Assembly: GCA_022793795.1 (NCBI GenBank)
Contig: JAAWDM010000038.1
Location: 1 to 54,101 of the forward strand
Length of the DNA stretch: 54,101 nt
From: Bacillota bacterium
GTDB lineage: Bacteria; Bacillota; Clostridia; Peptostreptococcales; Anaerovoracaceae
Direction: 5' to 3'
The position numbers and the translations under genes were made by a program. Positions within the stretch are counted from its first letter, which is position 1; every line of letters starts with the position of its first letter. Below the pieces are notes generated by a model. It saw only the letters and a program-made list of their open reading frames with translations. It was not told where the DNA came from and did not search any database. Shown piece after piece: positions 18,058 to 25,700 of the stretch.

Positions 18058-19122
18058 TTAAATACGCGCTGCATCCAGCAGACTTTGAAGAATGAGAAGT
18101 TCCACGTCCTCTGGGGTAAGCACCGCCCGCACCTCTGACACCTCTTTCACTACACCCTTCATAGACACGTCGGTGGTTATGCCGATTACCGGCCCCTCGC
18201 CTGTGACAGTCTCCTCCAAACGTCTCCACACAGGGAAAGAGGTCTCTCGCTGTGCGGTCCAAGCTAGTGTGCCATAGCCTTCAGGCCAGTCTGGAAACGC
18301 CTGTCGTCTCACCTCCCCAACCCCCAACTGGTAAAAAAGTTTGGTTAGCTTCTCCATATGGTATCCGCTCTTTTCCTTTAACTGCTGATTAAGGGCCTCC
18401 AAATTCCGGGCAAAAAACACCACCTTCACCTGATTTCCAAACCGATCCAACGCATCCCAAAATTTCTCCAACTGTGTATCCACGCACAGGCAGCCTACAG
18501 GACAGACCTGTCCGCATTTACCGCAGTCATTGCAGAAGGCTTCATGGATTTGAAACTTCATATCCCAGCCCTTACCTATGGTCATCACTCCATGCCGCCC
18601 CAATACCTGGCTGCAATATGCTTTGCACCGTCCGCACCTGATGCATCTATCCCGATTCACTTGAAGGATTCCATGCAAGCCGCTGATTCTCTTCTCTGGC
18701 AGAGGCGTAAACGCCTCCTGATAGTCCTCCTCCACGATATGTAAATCATCCGCGATTTTTTGCAGCTGGCAATGCTTGTTCTTATGGCAACCGGTGCAGT
18801 TTCGACGGTGATTGGCCAAAATCAGTTCCACTATGGACCTTCGTAGTTCCAATGCCCGAAGGGAAAAAGGTTCTACCACCATGCCGTCCATGGCCAAAGT
18901 GGTGCAAGCCGGCGTCAGCTTTCTACTCACCTTCCCATCTGCAAGTTTCGTAACAATTTCCACCATGCACACTCGGCAATTCCCTCGTACATTCAAGTAT
19001 TCCTCACTACACAAGGAAGGAATCCAAATGCCGTTCCTCGTCGCCACCTGCAAAACCGTCAGTCCCCCTTCTTGGTCAAAGGTCACCGGTTTCCCGTCTA
19101 TTGTCATTTTCCCCGTGGCCAT
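18058..19122 (-). CDS. Hydrogenase/NuoG-like iron-sulfur protein with cysteine-less H-domain remnant
   Basis: 354 residues; the ATG overlaps the NuoEF stop codon (TGATG). In order: a [2Fe-2S] ferredoxin domain (Cys38, 49, 52, 73), a NuoG-type His-Cys cluster motif (His105, Cys109, 112, 118) and two [4Fe-4S] sets (Cys160/163/166/170 and Cys197/200/203/207). This is the electron-transfer arm found in HydA and NuoG. The last ~140 residues contain no cysteine, yet keep short matches to the H-cluster domain, such as KLFYQLGVGEV near residue 255 and VRAVLTPEDVELLI at the end. Without the H-cluster cysteines it cannot be a hydrogenase. It probably passes electrons between NuoEF and an unknown partner. 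Confidence 0.8.
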   Translation of the reverse strand: MATGKMTIDGKPVTFDQEGGLTVLQVATRNGIWIPSLCSEEYLNVRGNCRVCMVEIVTKLADGKVSRKLTPACTTLAMDGMVVEPFSLRALELRRSIVELILANHRRNCTGCHKNKHCQLQKIADDLHIVEEDYQEAFTPLPEKRISGLHGILQVNRDRCIRCGRCKAYCSQVLGRHGVMTIGKGWDMKFQIHEAFCNDCGKCGQVCPVGCLCVDTQLEKFWDALDRFGNQVKVVFFARNLEALNQQLKEKSGYHMEKLTKLFYQLGVGEVRRQAFPDWPEGYGTLAWTAQRETSFPVWRRLEETVTGEGPVIGITTDVSMKGVVKEVSEVRAVLTPEDVELLILQSLLDAARI

Positions 19123-20717
19123 CACACCTTCTTACTCCTTTCATATAGCTTTAGCGCACTCCGTATAAATCTTGGAACCCCCTGCCCCAGACCGCAGTTG
19201 CTTCCTGCCTCCATGGTATCCAAAAGGCGATATATTCTACGACTGGTCGTCTCCTCACCTGACCGGCCATATTCCCCCAATTCTCGTCTCAGTTGATACA
19301 GCCCTTCCCTACACGGCGTACACTTGCCGCAAGACTCCCTACAGTAAAAGTCCAAACCGCAGTCCATATATTCCAGCAAGTCTACATTTTCATCCGCCGC
19401 GAAGATGGCTCCTGTGCCAACTGACAGACCCACTTCATGCAGAGCTGCTTTATCGTAGAAAAGCTCCAAGGCCGTCTCCCCATCCACACAGCCGCCGGTT
19501 AAGCCTCCTATATGAAGAAACTGTAGCCGCGCACCTTCCCTAATTCCTCCGCCATACTTTTCTAACAGCTCCATCAGCGACAAGCCAAAAGGCACCCGAT
19601 ACACCCCTGGCCCATTGACGCAGCCTGAAATGCACACATACTTTTTATCCTCATAGGCGTCGGCCCCCTGTTCCAGAACCTCGGCCGCACATAGGAATGT
19701 CTCCACATTATTTATCAGGGTAGGCTTTCCGTGAAGTCCGCGGAGGGCAGGGATGGACGGTTTGGTACGCACCTGTCCTCGGCCGCCTTCCAGGGATTCC
19801 AGCAGGGCTGTCTCCTCGCCGCATATATATGCGCCTGCTCCCATCCTAACCACCACATGAAAGTCAAACCCTCTGCCCAAAATATTTTTCCCCAGAAGCC
19901 CCTTCTCCTCCATGGCTGTAAGTCCTCTGCAAAACCTTTCATATAGGTAATAATACTCCCCCCGCAGATAAATATATCCCTGGCTAGCCCCTGTGGCATA
20001 GGCCGCAATCACCATACCCTCCACCACTTTCCATGGGTCCCTTTGCAAAATATACCGGTCCTTGAAGGTCCCCGGCTCTCCCTCGTCACCGTTGCATACG
20101 ATATATTTTGTTTGGCCCGGGGCCTCTCTTACGGTCCTCCACTTGACAGCAGCGGGGAACCCTGCTCCGCCCCGCCCTGTCAGCCCTGCCACCTCCAATT
20201 CCTGGATAATCTCCTGGCCGGACAGGGTTACTGCTCGCTTCAACCCTTGGAAATCATCCATATTCCAAGAGAGGTCTTCCTCTACCGTGTCATCCTCTTC
20301 TACCCCATGGCCCAGAATCTCCTTTATCTTCTCCTCGGTCAGATTTCCATAAAGGGTATCGTCCACCATCATCACTGGGGCCAGGTCGCAGGCTCCCAAA
20401 CACCCCACCGGCTCCAGAAAGTATTTCCCGTCAGCTGAAGTCTCTCCCATCTTTGCACCTGTCAGCTCCTCAACCAGGCCGATCAACTCACGCTTCCCTG
20501 CAAAATGGCAAACCGGACTGGTGCAAACCTTGATAATCGTCGTGCCCCTGGGTACCAGGGATAAATCCCCATAAAAGCTGGCCGCATCCTGCAAGAAGGA
20601 TTTTGTCACCTGAAATTCACGGACCATCCTTTCTAAACTTTCATCCCTCAGGTAATGGGCCTCGTCCTCCCTCTGCACCCTTATCATCTCCTGCAGGATA
20701 TATTCTTTCACTTTCAT
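19122..20717 (-). CDS. NuoE-NuoF fusion, NADH-oxidising flavoprotein (HydB/HymB type)
   Basis: 531 residues. Residues 1-130 are a NuoE thioredoxin-fold [2Fe-2S] domain (Cys65, Cys70, Cys106, Cys110). The remainder is NuoF: GRGGAGFP (180-187) and CNGDEGEPGTFKDR for FMN and NADH, an SLBB domain, and a final [4Fe-4S] set CGKCTPCREG followed by NCGLG. Such subunits move electrons between NAD(P)H and iron-sulfur chains in hydrogenases and formate dehydrogenases. Fusion of NuoE with NuoF is unusual. Most HydB-type proteins carry their [2Fe-2S] ferredoxin-like part differently and have a separate NuoE/HydC; none is seen here. No catalytic hydrogenase or formate dehydrogenase gene is adjacent. Confidence 0.9.
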   Translation of the reverse strand: MKVKEYILQEMIRVQREDEAHYLRDESLERMVREFQVTKSFLQDAASFYGDLSLVPRGTTIIKVCTSPVCHFAGKRELIGLVEELTGAKMGETSADGKYFLEPVGCLGACDLAPVMMVDDTLYGNLTEEKIKEILGHGVEEDDTVEEDLSWNMDDFQGLKRAVTLSGQEIIQELEVAGLTGRGGAGFPAAVKWRTVREAPGQTKYIVCNGDEGEPGTFKDRYILQRDPWKVVEGMVIAAYATGASQGYIYLRGEYYYLYERFCRGLTAMEEKGLLGKNILGRGFDFHVVVRMGAGAYICGEETALLESLEGGRGQVRTKPSIPALRGLHGKPTLINNVETFLCAAEVLEQGADAYEDKKYVCISGCVNGPGVYRVPFGLSLMELLEKYGGGIREGARLQFLHIGGLTGGCVDGETALELFYDKAALHEVGLSVGTGAIFAADENVDLLEYMDCGLDFYCRESCGKCTPCREGLYQLRRELGEYGRSGEETTSRRIYRLLDTMEAGSNCGLGQGVPRFIRSALKLYERSKKV

Positions 20718-20725
20718 GATTTCAC

Positions 20726-21583
20726 CTATCCCCTAGTAAAATTTCGTTTCTGGGCCACGCATTTGCCATGGTCCTCTATGGCCAGGCACACGCCGCATCT
20801 GGGCTCTATTTCCAGCTTCGGTTCCCCTTTGATGGCTGTAATCTGCTCCCAGCACCGTTCCACCTTTTCTGCCTGTCCCCAAACGCAAATGGTTACAGTA
20901 CCATCGCCGCTGGACACGCCGTTCATGGCAGCCACCGTACAATCTACGCCCCACAGACCCTTTATGGCCTCAATTTCTGTGAGCACCATGCCTGGAATGG
21001 GCATCAGTTCCGCAATCATATGGGTTCTATCCCAGTCCAGTTCATGGATGTGAAATAGCTTCGCTGCCTCCTCTCCGTCTATATGAGCCGACTTATTCAG
21101 AGTCATGGGTACGACCACATCAATCCGACTCTTTTTCACATATTCCAGGGCCAGACCCCATTCTCCCCCATCGCCGGAGGGCTCCCCTACAAAGGTCCAG
21201 GCTTTTCCCTTTCGATCCAGCAGATTGCCGCTCTTGATGATAATATCCCCTGGCCCCATTCGGTTAAGCAGCGCGGAAAAGTCACCAAAAGGAAAGGAAA
21301 TATGTTTCACCACACCCTTTTCAAAATATGCCTCTCTTTTGATGCCCTCCGGCAGATAGGCCTGGCAGCCGCCCCCTGCTGTAATACAGCCACAAAGATG
21401 GGCTGCCTTATTGATAGGACGTCCCGACAACTCTTCATAGATATAGCCACCTGTGGAGGACATCTGAATATCGATGATACCCTTCTCCATGGCCCTTTTT
21501 ACCAGGGGCAGGGTAACCACATACTTTGCAATGAGCCTTTTAGACTCCTCTGAAGTCAGCGTAATCAAAATCTTTCTATCCAT
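20726..21583 (-). CDS. Conserved protein of unknown function, first gene of the NuoEF operon
   Basis: 285 residues, eight bases upstream of NuoEF. Not assigned to a named family. The N-terminal part (ITLTSEESKRLIAKYVV, then STGGYIYEELSG) and the middle (GPGDIIIKSGNLLDRKGKAW, GGEWGLALEYV, IDVVVPMTLNK) look like a globular alpha/beta enzyme or sensor of a type seen as hypothetical in strict anaerobes. Two Cys groups, HLCGCITAGGGC near residue 65 and RCGVCLAIEDHGKC near the end, could hold an iron-sulfur cluster or zinc. Operon position suggests it supplies or receives the electrons of the NuoEF module, or regulates it. That is inference. Confidence 0.75.
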   Translation of the reverse strand: MDRKILITLTSEESKRLIAKYVVTLPLVKRAMEKGIIDIQMSSTGGYIYEELSGRPINKAAHLCGCITAGGGCQAYLPEGIKREAYFEKGVVKHISFPFGDFSALLNRMGPGDIIIKSGNLLDRKGKAWTFVGEPSGDGGEWGLALEYVKKSRIDVVVPMTLNKSAHIDGEEAAKLFHIHELDWDRTHMIAELMPIPGMVLTEIEAIKGLWGVDCTVAAMNGVSSGDGTVTICVWGQAEKVERCWEQITAIKGEPKLEIEPRCGVCLAIEDHGKCVAQKRNFTRG

Positions 21584-21621
21584 TCTCTCTTTTTCCTTAT
21601 CCCTATTTTCTATGCCTTCGG

Positions 21622-21650
21622 TTGATATTTGCCCGTCCTTCTGATAAAAT
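21622..21650 (+). promoter_or_regulatory. Promoter of the LuxR-type regulator
   Basis: TTGATA (21622-21627), a 17-base spacer and TAAAAT (21645-21650) precede the plus-strand gene. The octamer TTGATATT recurs 30 bases on (21652-21659), and CCTTCGG flanks both sides (near 21616 and 21661), which may be operator sequence shared with the divergent NuoEF operon. Confidence 0.6.
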
Positions 21651-21694
21651 ATTGATATTACCTTCGGGTATCATTCTAGGCAGGAGGTGTCTCC

Positions 21695-22456
21695 ATGGCA
21701 TTTTTAGAAGAATACGACTGGTGGCTCATCAACGAGCTTTCCTTCAAAATACACACCCTGGAGGACGAAACTGAAATGCGTCAAACCGTCCTGGCCCTTT
21801 TCAACAAACTCATCCGGTTCGATATGGGCCATTTTTATCTGGTCTCCCAGGAAAAAGGCGTCTTCCACTATTCCAGCCCTGTCTATTTGGGTTTCAGCAA
21901 GGAGGACTTAGCCTTTTACCTAGAGCGGGGCGAAACCATCGACTTTCACCAATGGCTCTTTTACAACCGAAAAAACTCGGCCTACCGGGAGTCAGATCTG
22001 GTCTCCTCCTCCACCTTGCAGGAATCCGACATCTTTACTCAGTATTATGCCCCTGCCCATATCGACCACGTATGCCGCATGTTTCTCGTCTATCAGGGTG
22101 AACTTTGCGGTATCATCACCCTTTATCGAAAAAATTCTGGAGAAAACTTTTCTGAAAGGGATTTATACATCCTCAATCAGCTACAGGACCATCTTTCTTA
22201 TCGGCTGTCCGCCCAACGGAACGGTTTTGGCTTCCACTCCAAGCTGGCCGAAAAACATAAGAAGATTATCTCCCAATATTCCCTCACCGACAGAGAGGCC
22301 GAGGTCTATCTCCTCACCGTAAAGGGCCTTGACAACGTGGAAATCGCTGAAAAGATGTGTATCAGTCCCAACACCCTAAAAAAGCATCTGAGCAGCATCT
22401 ACAGCAAGATGAACATTTCCAGCCGTATGCAACTGATGAAAATCAACGCCCAATGA
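21695..22456 (+). CDS. LuxR-type transcriptional regulator with GAF-like sensor
   Basis: 253 residues after AGGAGGT. Residues ~20-170 look like a GAF sensor (MGHFYLVSQEKGVFHY, CRMFLVYQGELCGIITLYRK). The last ~60 residues are a LuxR/GerE helix-turn-helix (LTDREAEVYLLTVKGLDNVEIAEKMCISPNTLKKHLSSIYSKM). There is no receiver domain, so it is not a typical response regulator. It is divergent from the unknown-NuoEF-ferredoxin operon across a 111-base gap, which makes it the obvious candidate for its activator. Confidence 0.88.
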   Translation: MAFLEEYDWWLINELSFKIHTLEDETEMRQTVLALFNKLIRFDMGHFYLVSQEKGVFHYSSPVYLGFSKEDLAFYLERGETIDFHQWLFYNRKNSAYRESDLVSSSTLQESDIFTQYYAPAHIDHVCRMFLVYQGELCGIITLYRKNSGENFSERDLYILNQLQDHLSYRLSAQRNGFGFHSKLAEKHKKIISQYSLTDREAEVYLLTVKGLDNVEIAEKMCISPNTLKKHLSSIYSKMNISSRMQLMKINAQ

Positions 22457-22653
22457 TAGATAATATTATATTCACTGTAGCACTGAACATCTCCTGGGAC
22501 AATACTTCCTTTCTTGTCAATTTGTCTCCAGTTTCTAATCTTTTTTTGTTATGACATCACCCGAAAGTACCATTTTGCTTTGTAAAATCCTTTGAAAAGG
22601 TCCAAATTTCGTAAAATGGATTATTAAAAAATAAAAGATTCCATGACATGCAA

Positions 22654-22697
22654 AAAAGAAGAGATGCCTGTTCCACCAGATAGGCATCTCTTCTTTT
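22654..22697. terminator. Bidirectional terminator between luxR-type gene and YitT
   Basis: AAAAGAAGAGATGCCT and AGGCATCTCTTCTTTT are perfect 16-base inverted arms with a 12-base loop, placed between two convergent genes. The rest of the gap (22457-22653 and 22698-22743) shows nothing recognisable. Confidence 0.88.
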
Positions 22698-22743
22698 CAT
22701 TCAAATGTTGTATTCCTATGGTCAATATATGAAATCATACACC

Positions 22744-23616
22744 CTACTTGGTCGGCCGTTTATAAAACCTACCGTTAATCTGCTCCGTCTTGATGACATT
22801 GACGAAGGCCTTGGGGTCGATTTCCAGAATGGAGCGGATGACCCTGTCCACCTCGCCTCTGCCTACCACCGAATAGAGGATATGCCGCTCTGAACTTTCA
22901 TACAGCCCCACCCCTTCAATCTGGGTCGCATCGTGATGGGTCAAGGCCCGAATCCTGCCATAAACTGCACTGGGCTGGGAGGTGATAATCAACAGGGTAT
23001 CCTTTTGATACCTCTTATATAGACCCTGAATCACCTGAGTGGAACAATACTGAAAGATAATGGAATAGAGGGCTGCATCGAAGCCAAAGAGAATTCCAGC
23101 CGTGGTGAGGATAACCACATTGACCAACAGGATATAGTTCCACACGTCGATTCCCTTTTTCTCGGAGAAATAGATGGAGATAAAATCAGTTCCACCACCG
23201 CTGGCTCCCGCGATTAGGGACAAACTCACCGCAGCGCCATTGATAATACCTCCAAAGATGCTGATTAGCAGCGTATCATAGGTAATGGGAATGGCCGGAA
23301 TCATATCCGTCAAAAAACTGGACAGAAATACTACATAAAAAGTGCAGAAAGTAAACTGTTTACCAATATAACGAATTCCCACATAAGCCGGAATCAGATT
23401 CAGCGGCAGATAAATCAGCGAGTATGGCAGGCTAACGTGAAAAAACTCCTCACCGGTTCGCAGGATGAGCAATGTCAATCCACTAAGCCCTCCCGGAAAG
23501 AGGCCGCCCGTATTGACGAAACTCTTTAAATTAAATGCCATAATACATGCTGCAAGAGTGAGCAGGAACAAGGTCTTGATCCCTGACACCACCTTCGAAT
23601 TTCCTTCTTTTTCCAT
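22744..23616 (-). CDS. YitT family membrane protein
   Basis: 290 residues. The first ~200 hold five to six membrane helices of the YitT/DUF161 type with the signature GASGGGTDFISIYFSEKKG, and the cytoplasmic end is a DUF2179 domain (TLLIITSQPSAVYGRI, LYSVVGRGEVDRVIRSI, DPKAFVNV). Transport or signalling functions have been proposed for the family but none is settled. Preceded by AGAGGAT. Confidence 0.9.
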   Translation of the reverse strand: MEKEGNSKVVSGIKTLFLLTLAACIMAFNLKSFVNTGGLFPGGLSGLTLLILRTGEEFFHVSLPYSLIYLPLNLIPAYVGIRYIGKQFTFCTFYVVFLSSFLTDMIPAIPITYDTLLISIFGGIINGAAVSLSLIAGASGGGTDFISIYFSEKKGIDVWNYILLVNVVILTTAGILFGFDAALYSIIFQYCSTQVIQGLYKRYQKDTLLIITSQPSAVYGRIRALTHHDATQIEGVGLYESSERHILYSVVGRGEVDRVIRSILEIDPKAFVNVIKTEQINGRFYKRPTK

Positions 23617-23645
23617 TTTTATCCTCTTTTATCCTCTCGGTTCTT

Positions 23646-24131
23646 CTACGCCTCTATCTCCGGCAATTTACACACATCCAGCCATGCCTCCGCCTTTGAG
23701 AACTGAAAGAGTTCATCACAGGTCATCTCTACGGCGCTGCTGGCGCTTCCGCAGGCCGGAAACACGGTCTCAAACCGTTTTAAGGACTCGTCGCAAAATA
23801 TCCGCACCCCTGGGTGTTCAATGGCAAAGGCACATACGCCTCCGATAGTATGTCCTGTAAAAGCCACCACCTCTTCGGCGGAAAGCATGGTTGCTTTATG
23901 GTGAAAAGCATCTTTAAACTTTCTGTTATCAATTTTTGCATCTCCTGCCGTCTGAATGAGAATACACCCTTCTTCCCCATCCTTAAAGGACAGGGTCTTG
24001 CAGATACGAGCGCCTTCTACCCCTACAGCCTTAGCCGCCAGCTCCACAGTGGCGCTGGACACAGTGAACTCCTGAATCCGGTCCTCAATTCCAATCTCTC
24101 TGAAATATTGCCGTACTTTCTCTATTGCCAT
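23646..24131 (-). CDS. YbaK/EbsC-type aminoacyl-tRNA deacylase
   Basis: 161 residues after GGAGG. Family motifs are present: the conserved lysine region ARICKTLSFK, FHHKATMLSAEEV, TGHTIGGVCAFAI with the GxxxGGxxP-like glycine loop, and DESLKRFETVFPACGSASSAVEM. Homologues hydrolyse mischarged tRNAs, most often Cys-tRNA(Pro) or Ala-tRNA(Pro). The member here is of the stand-alone type; exact specificity not assigned. Confidence 0.9.
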   Translation of the reverse strand: MAIEKVRQYFREIGIEDRIQEFTVSSATVELAAKAVGVEGARICKTLSFKDGEEGCILIQTAGDAKIDNRKFKDAFHHKATMLSAEEVVAFTGHTIGGVCAFAIEHPGVRIFCDESLKRFETVFPACGSASSAVEMTCDELFQFSKAEAWLDVCKLPEIEA

Positions 24132-24160
24132 ATCTTTTGTACCTCCATTACGACTTATCT

Positions 24161-24430
24161 TTATAGTAAAAATATAATCAGCAGTAAAACCACACCGGGC
24201 ACGCCCAAGACTCCTATGATAACCGCCGTTAAAATATTCAGCGGTATCAAAAGCAGCCCAAACGCCGCTGCGGCCACATTGACGAGAAGAATCAACACCC
24301 CTCCGATTAAACTGCTAACTACCAACTTTAGCATCAATTTCAGCGGCCAAAGGAACATTTTGCCCAGTAAAAAAATTAAGATGATTCCCCCTATGTAAGT
24401 CAAAAATACACTAAATTGCAATCCTAACAT
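24161..24430 (-). CDS. bofA: BofA-like pro-sigma-K processing inhibitor
   Basis: 89 residues, almost entirely hydrophobic with two or three membrane segments and the family pattern LVVSSLIGGVLILLVN followed by LNILTAVIIGVLGVPGVVLL. BofA holds the SpoIVFB protease inactive in the forespore membrane of Bacillus. Its place beside recR matches the dnaX-ebfC-recR-yaaL-bofA block of Bacillus. Supports a sporulation-capable ancestry. Confidence 0.85.
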   Translation of the reverse strand: MLGLQFSVFLTYIGGIILIFLLGKMFLWPLKLMLKLVVSSLIGGVLILLVNVAAAAFGLLLIPLNILTAVIIGVLGVPGVVLLLIIFLL

Positions 24431-24513
24431 AATCTCTTCCCCCTAATCTTGTATAAATTATGATGTTTTGGAATAAAATAGAATGAAATAGATTGAGAAA
24501 GGTGTGATGAATT

Positions 24514-24720
24514 TTGAAAAGTATCCCTATTTATTCGGAAGATGACTTTCTGATGAATTCCATCAAATCAGCCCGTATGGATGTGGACCATGCAATTTCC
24601 ATATTTAATGAGCTTACCGACGCAGAGGCCATTGACTACGCCTCCTATAATCTGCTGGCCGCCCGTACCCGCTATTCCTATCTCCTCAAGATCGCCAAAA
24701 AAAAGGAACTGTCGCTGTAG
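24514..24720 (+). CDS. yaaL: YaaL-like DUF2508 protein, inverted relative to neighbours
   Basis: 68 residues starting at TTG, with AAAGGTG 11 bases upstream (weak). The pattern DFLMNSIKSARMDVDHAISIFNELTDAEAIDYASYNLLAARTRYSYLLK matches the short helical DUF2508 (YaaL) family found between recR and bofA. Here it lies between recR and bofA as expected but on the opposite strand to both. Function unknown. Confidence 0.75.
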   Translation: MKSIPIYSEDDFLMNSIKSARMDVDHAISIFNELTDAEAIDYASYNLLAARTRYSYLLKIAKKKELSL

Positions 24721-24732
24721 GCGCAAATCTGC

Positions 24733-25332
24733 CTACAGCTCTCTTCTTCCTTCAAGCGATTTTAAAAGCGTCACCTCATCGGCATATTCTAAATCGCCGC
24801 CTACCGGAATCCCATGAGCAATACGGCTCACCTTAATGCCCGCTGGTTTAATAAGCCTGGCGATATACATGGCGGTAGCTTCACCCTCGATATTGGGATT
24901 GGTGGCGATAATCAGTTCCTGTACATCGGTTCTCTGTAATCTTTCGATTAAAGACTTTAGATTAATGTCCTCTGGACCGATTCCTTCCATGGGCGAAATC
25001 ACTCCATGAAGCACATGGTAAAGTCCATGAAACTCCCGAATCCGCTCCATGGCAGCCACATCCCGCGGACTCTCTACCACGCATATTACATCCTGCCTAC
25101 GGCTCTCATCGCTGCAGATGTCGCAAGGATCCACATCGGTCAAATTGCCGCATACAGAACAATACTTCATTTCTTTTTTTGCCGTCAGGATGGCGTTTGC
25201 CATCTGATTTGCTTCTTTATCGTCTAATGACAATATATAAAAAGCAAGGCGCTGGGCTGTCTTATTCCCAATACCTGGAAGTTTCGCCAACTCGCCTATG
25301 AGAATACTCAATGGTTTTGGATATTGTCTCAT
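24733..25332 (-). CDS. recR: Recombination protein RecR
   Basis: 199 residues. A helix-hairpin-helix ([20 protein letters not shown]) near the start, a zinc finger ([16 protein letters not shown]) near residues 57-72, and a Toprim domain ([27 protein letters not shown]). It acts with RecF/RecO in loading RecA at gaps. Start and stop are within two bases of ebfC. Confidence 0.97.
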   Translation of the reverse strand: MRQYPKPLSILIGELAKLPGIGNKTAQRLAFYILSLDDKEANQMANAILTAKKEMKYCSVCGNLTDVDPCDICSDESRRQDVICVVESPRDVAAMERIREFHGLYHVLHGVISPMEGIGPEDINLKSLIERLQRTDVQELIIATNPNIEGEATAMYIARLIKPAGIKVSRIAHGIPVGGDLEYADEVTLLKSLEGRREL

Positions 25333-25334
25333 AT

Positions 25335-25688
25335 CTACAGTCCCGGAATTCCCAGACCGCCGGTCAGCTTACTCATCTCTGTATTGGATATCTCTTCAAT
25401 CTGACGAATCCCTTCATTGACAGCTACCATAATCAGATCCTGCAGCATCTCAATGTCTTCTGGATCAACGATTTCTGGTTTTAATTCCAGTTTGGTAATT
25501 TCTTTCTTTCCATTTACAGTAACAGTCACGGCGCCGCCCCCTGCAGTGGTGGAGATTTCCTTCTCCTCGATTTCAGCCTGAATGGCTTCCATTTTTCTCT
25601 GCATGGCCTGCATCTGCTGCAGCTGTTTCTGCATACTTCCGCCGCCACCGCCTGACGGTTTCTTTCCTGCTCTCATTCCTTTTCCCAT
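25335..25688 (-). CDS. YbaB/EbfC nucleoid-associated protein
   Basis: 117 residues behind GGAGG. An N-terminal Gly-rich stretch and coiled helix ([25 protein letters not shown]) lead to the conserved [26 protein letters not shown] strand region and a C-terminal helix. It binds DNA as a dimer. Sits between dnaX and recR with almost no spacing, the usual operon. The Met/Gly-rich C-terminal GGLGIPGL is typical. Confidence 0.95.
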   Translation of the reverse strand: MGKGMRAGKKPSGGGGGSMQKQLQQMQAMQRKMEAIQAEIEEKEISTTAGGGAVTVTVNGKKEITKLELKPEIVDPEDIEMLQDLIMVAVNEGIRQIEEISNTEMSKLTGGLGIPGL

Positions 25689-25700
25689 GATTATTTCCTC

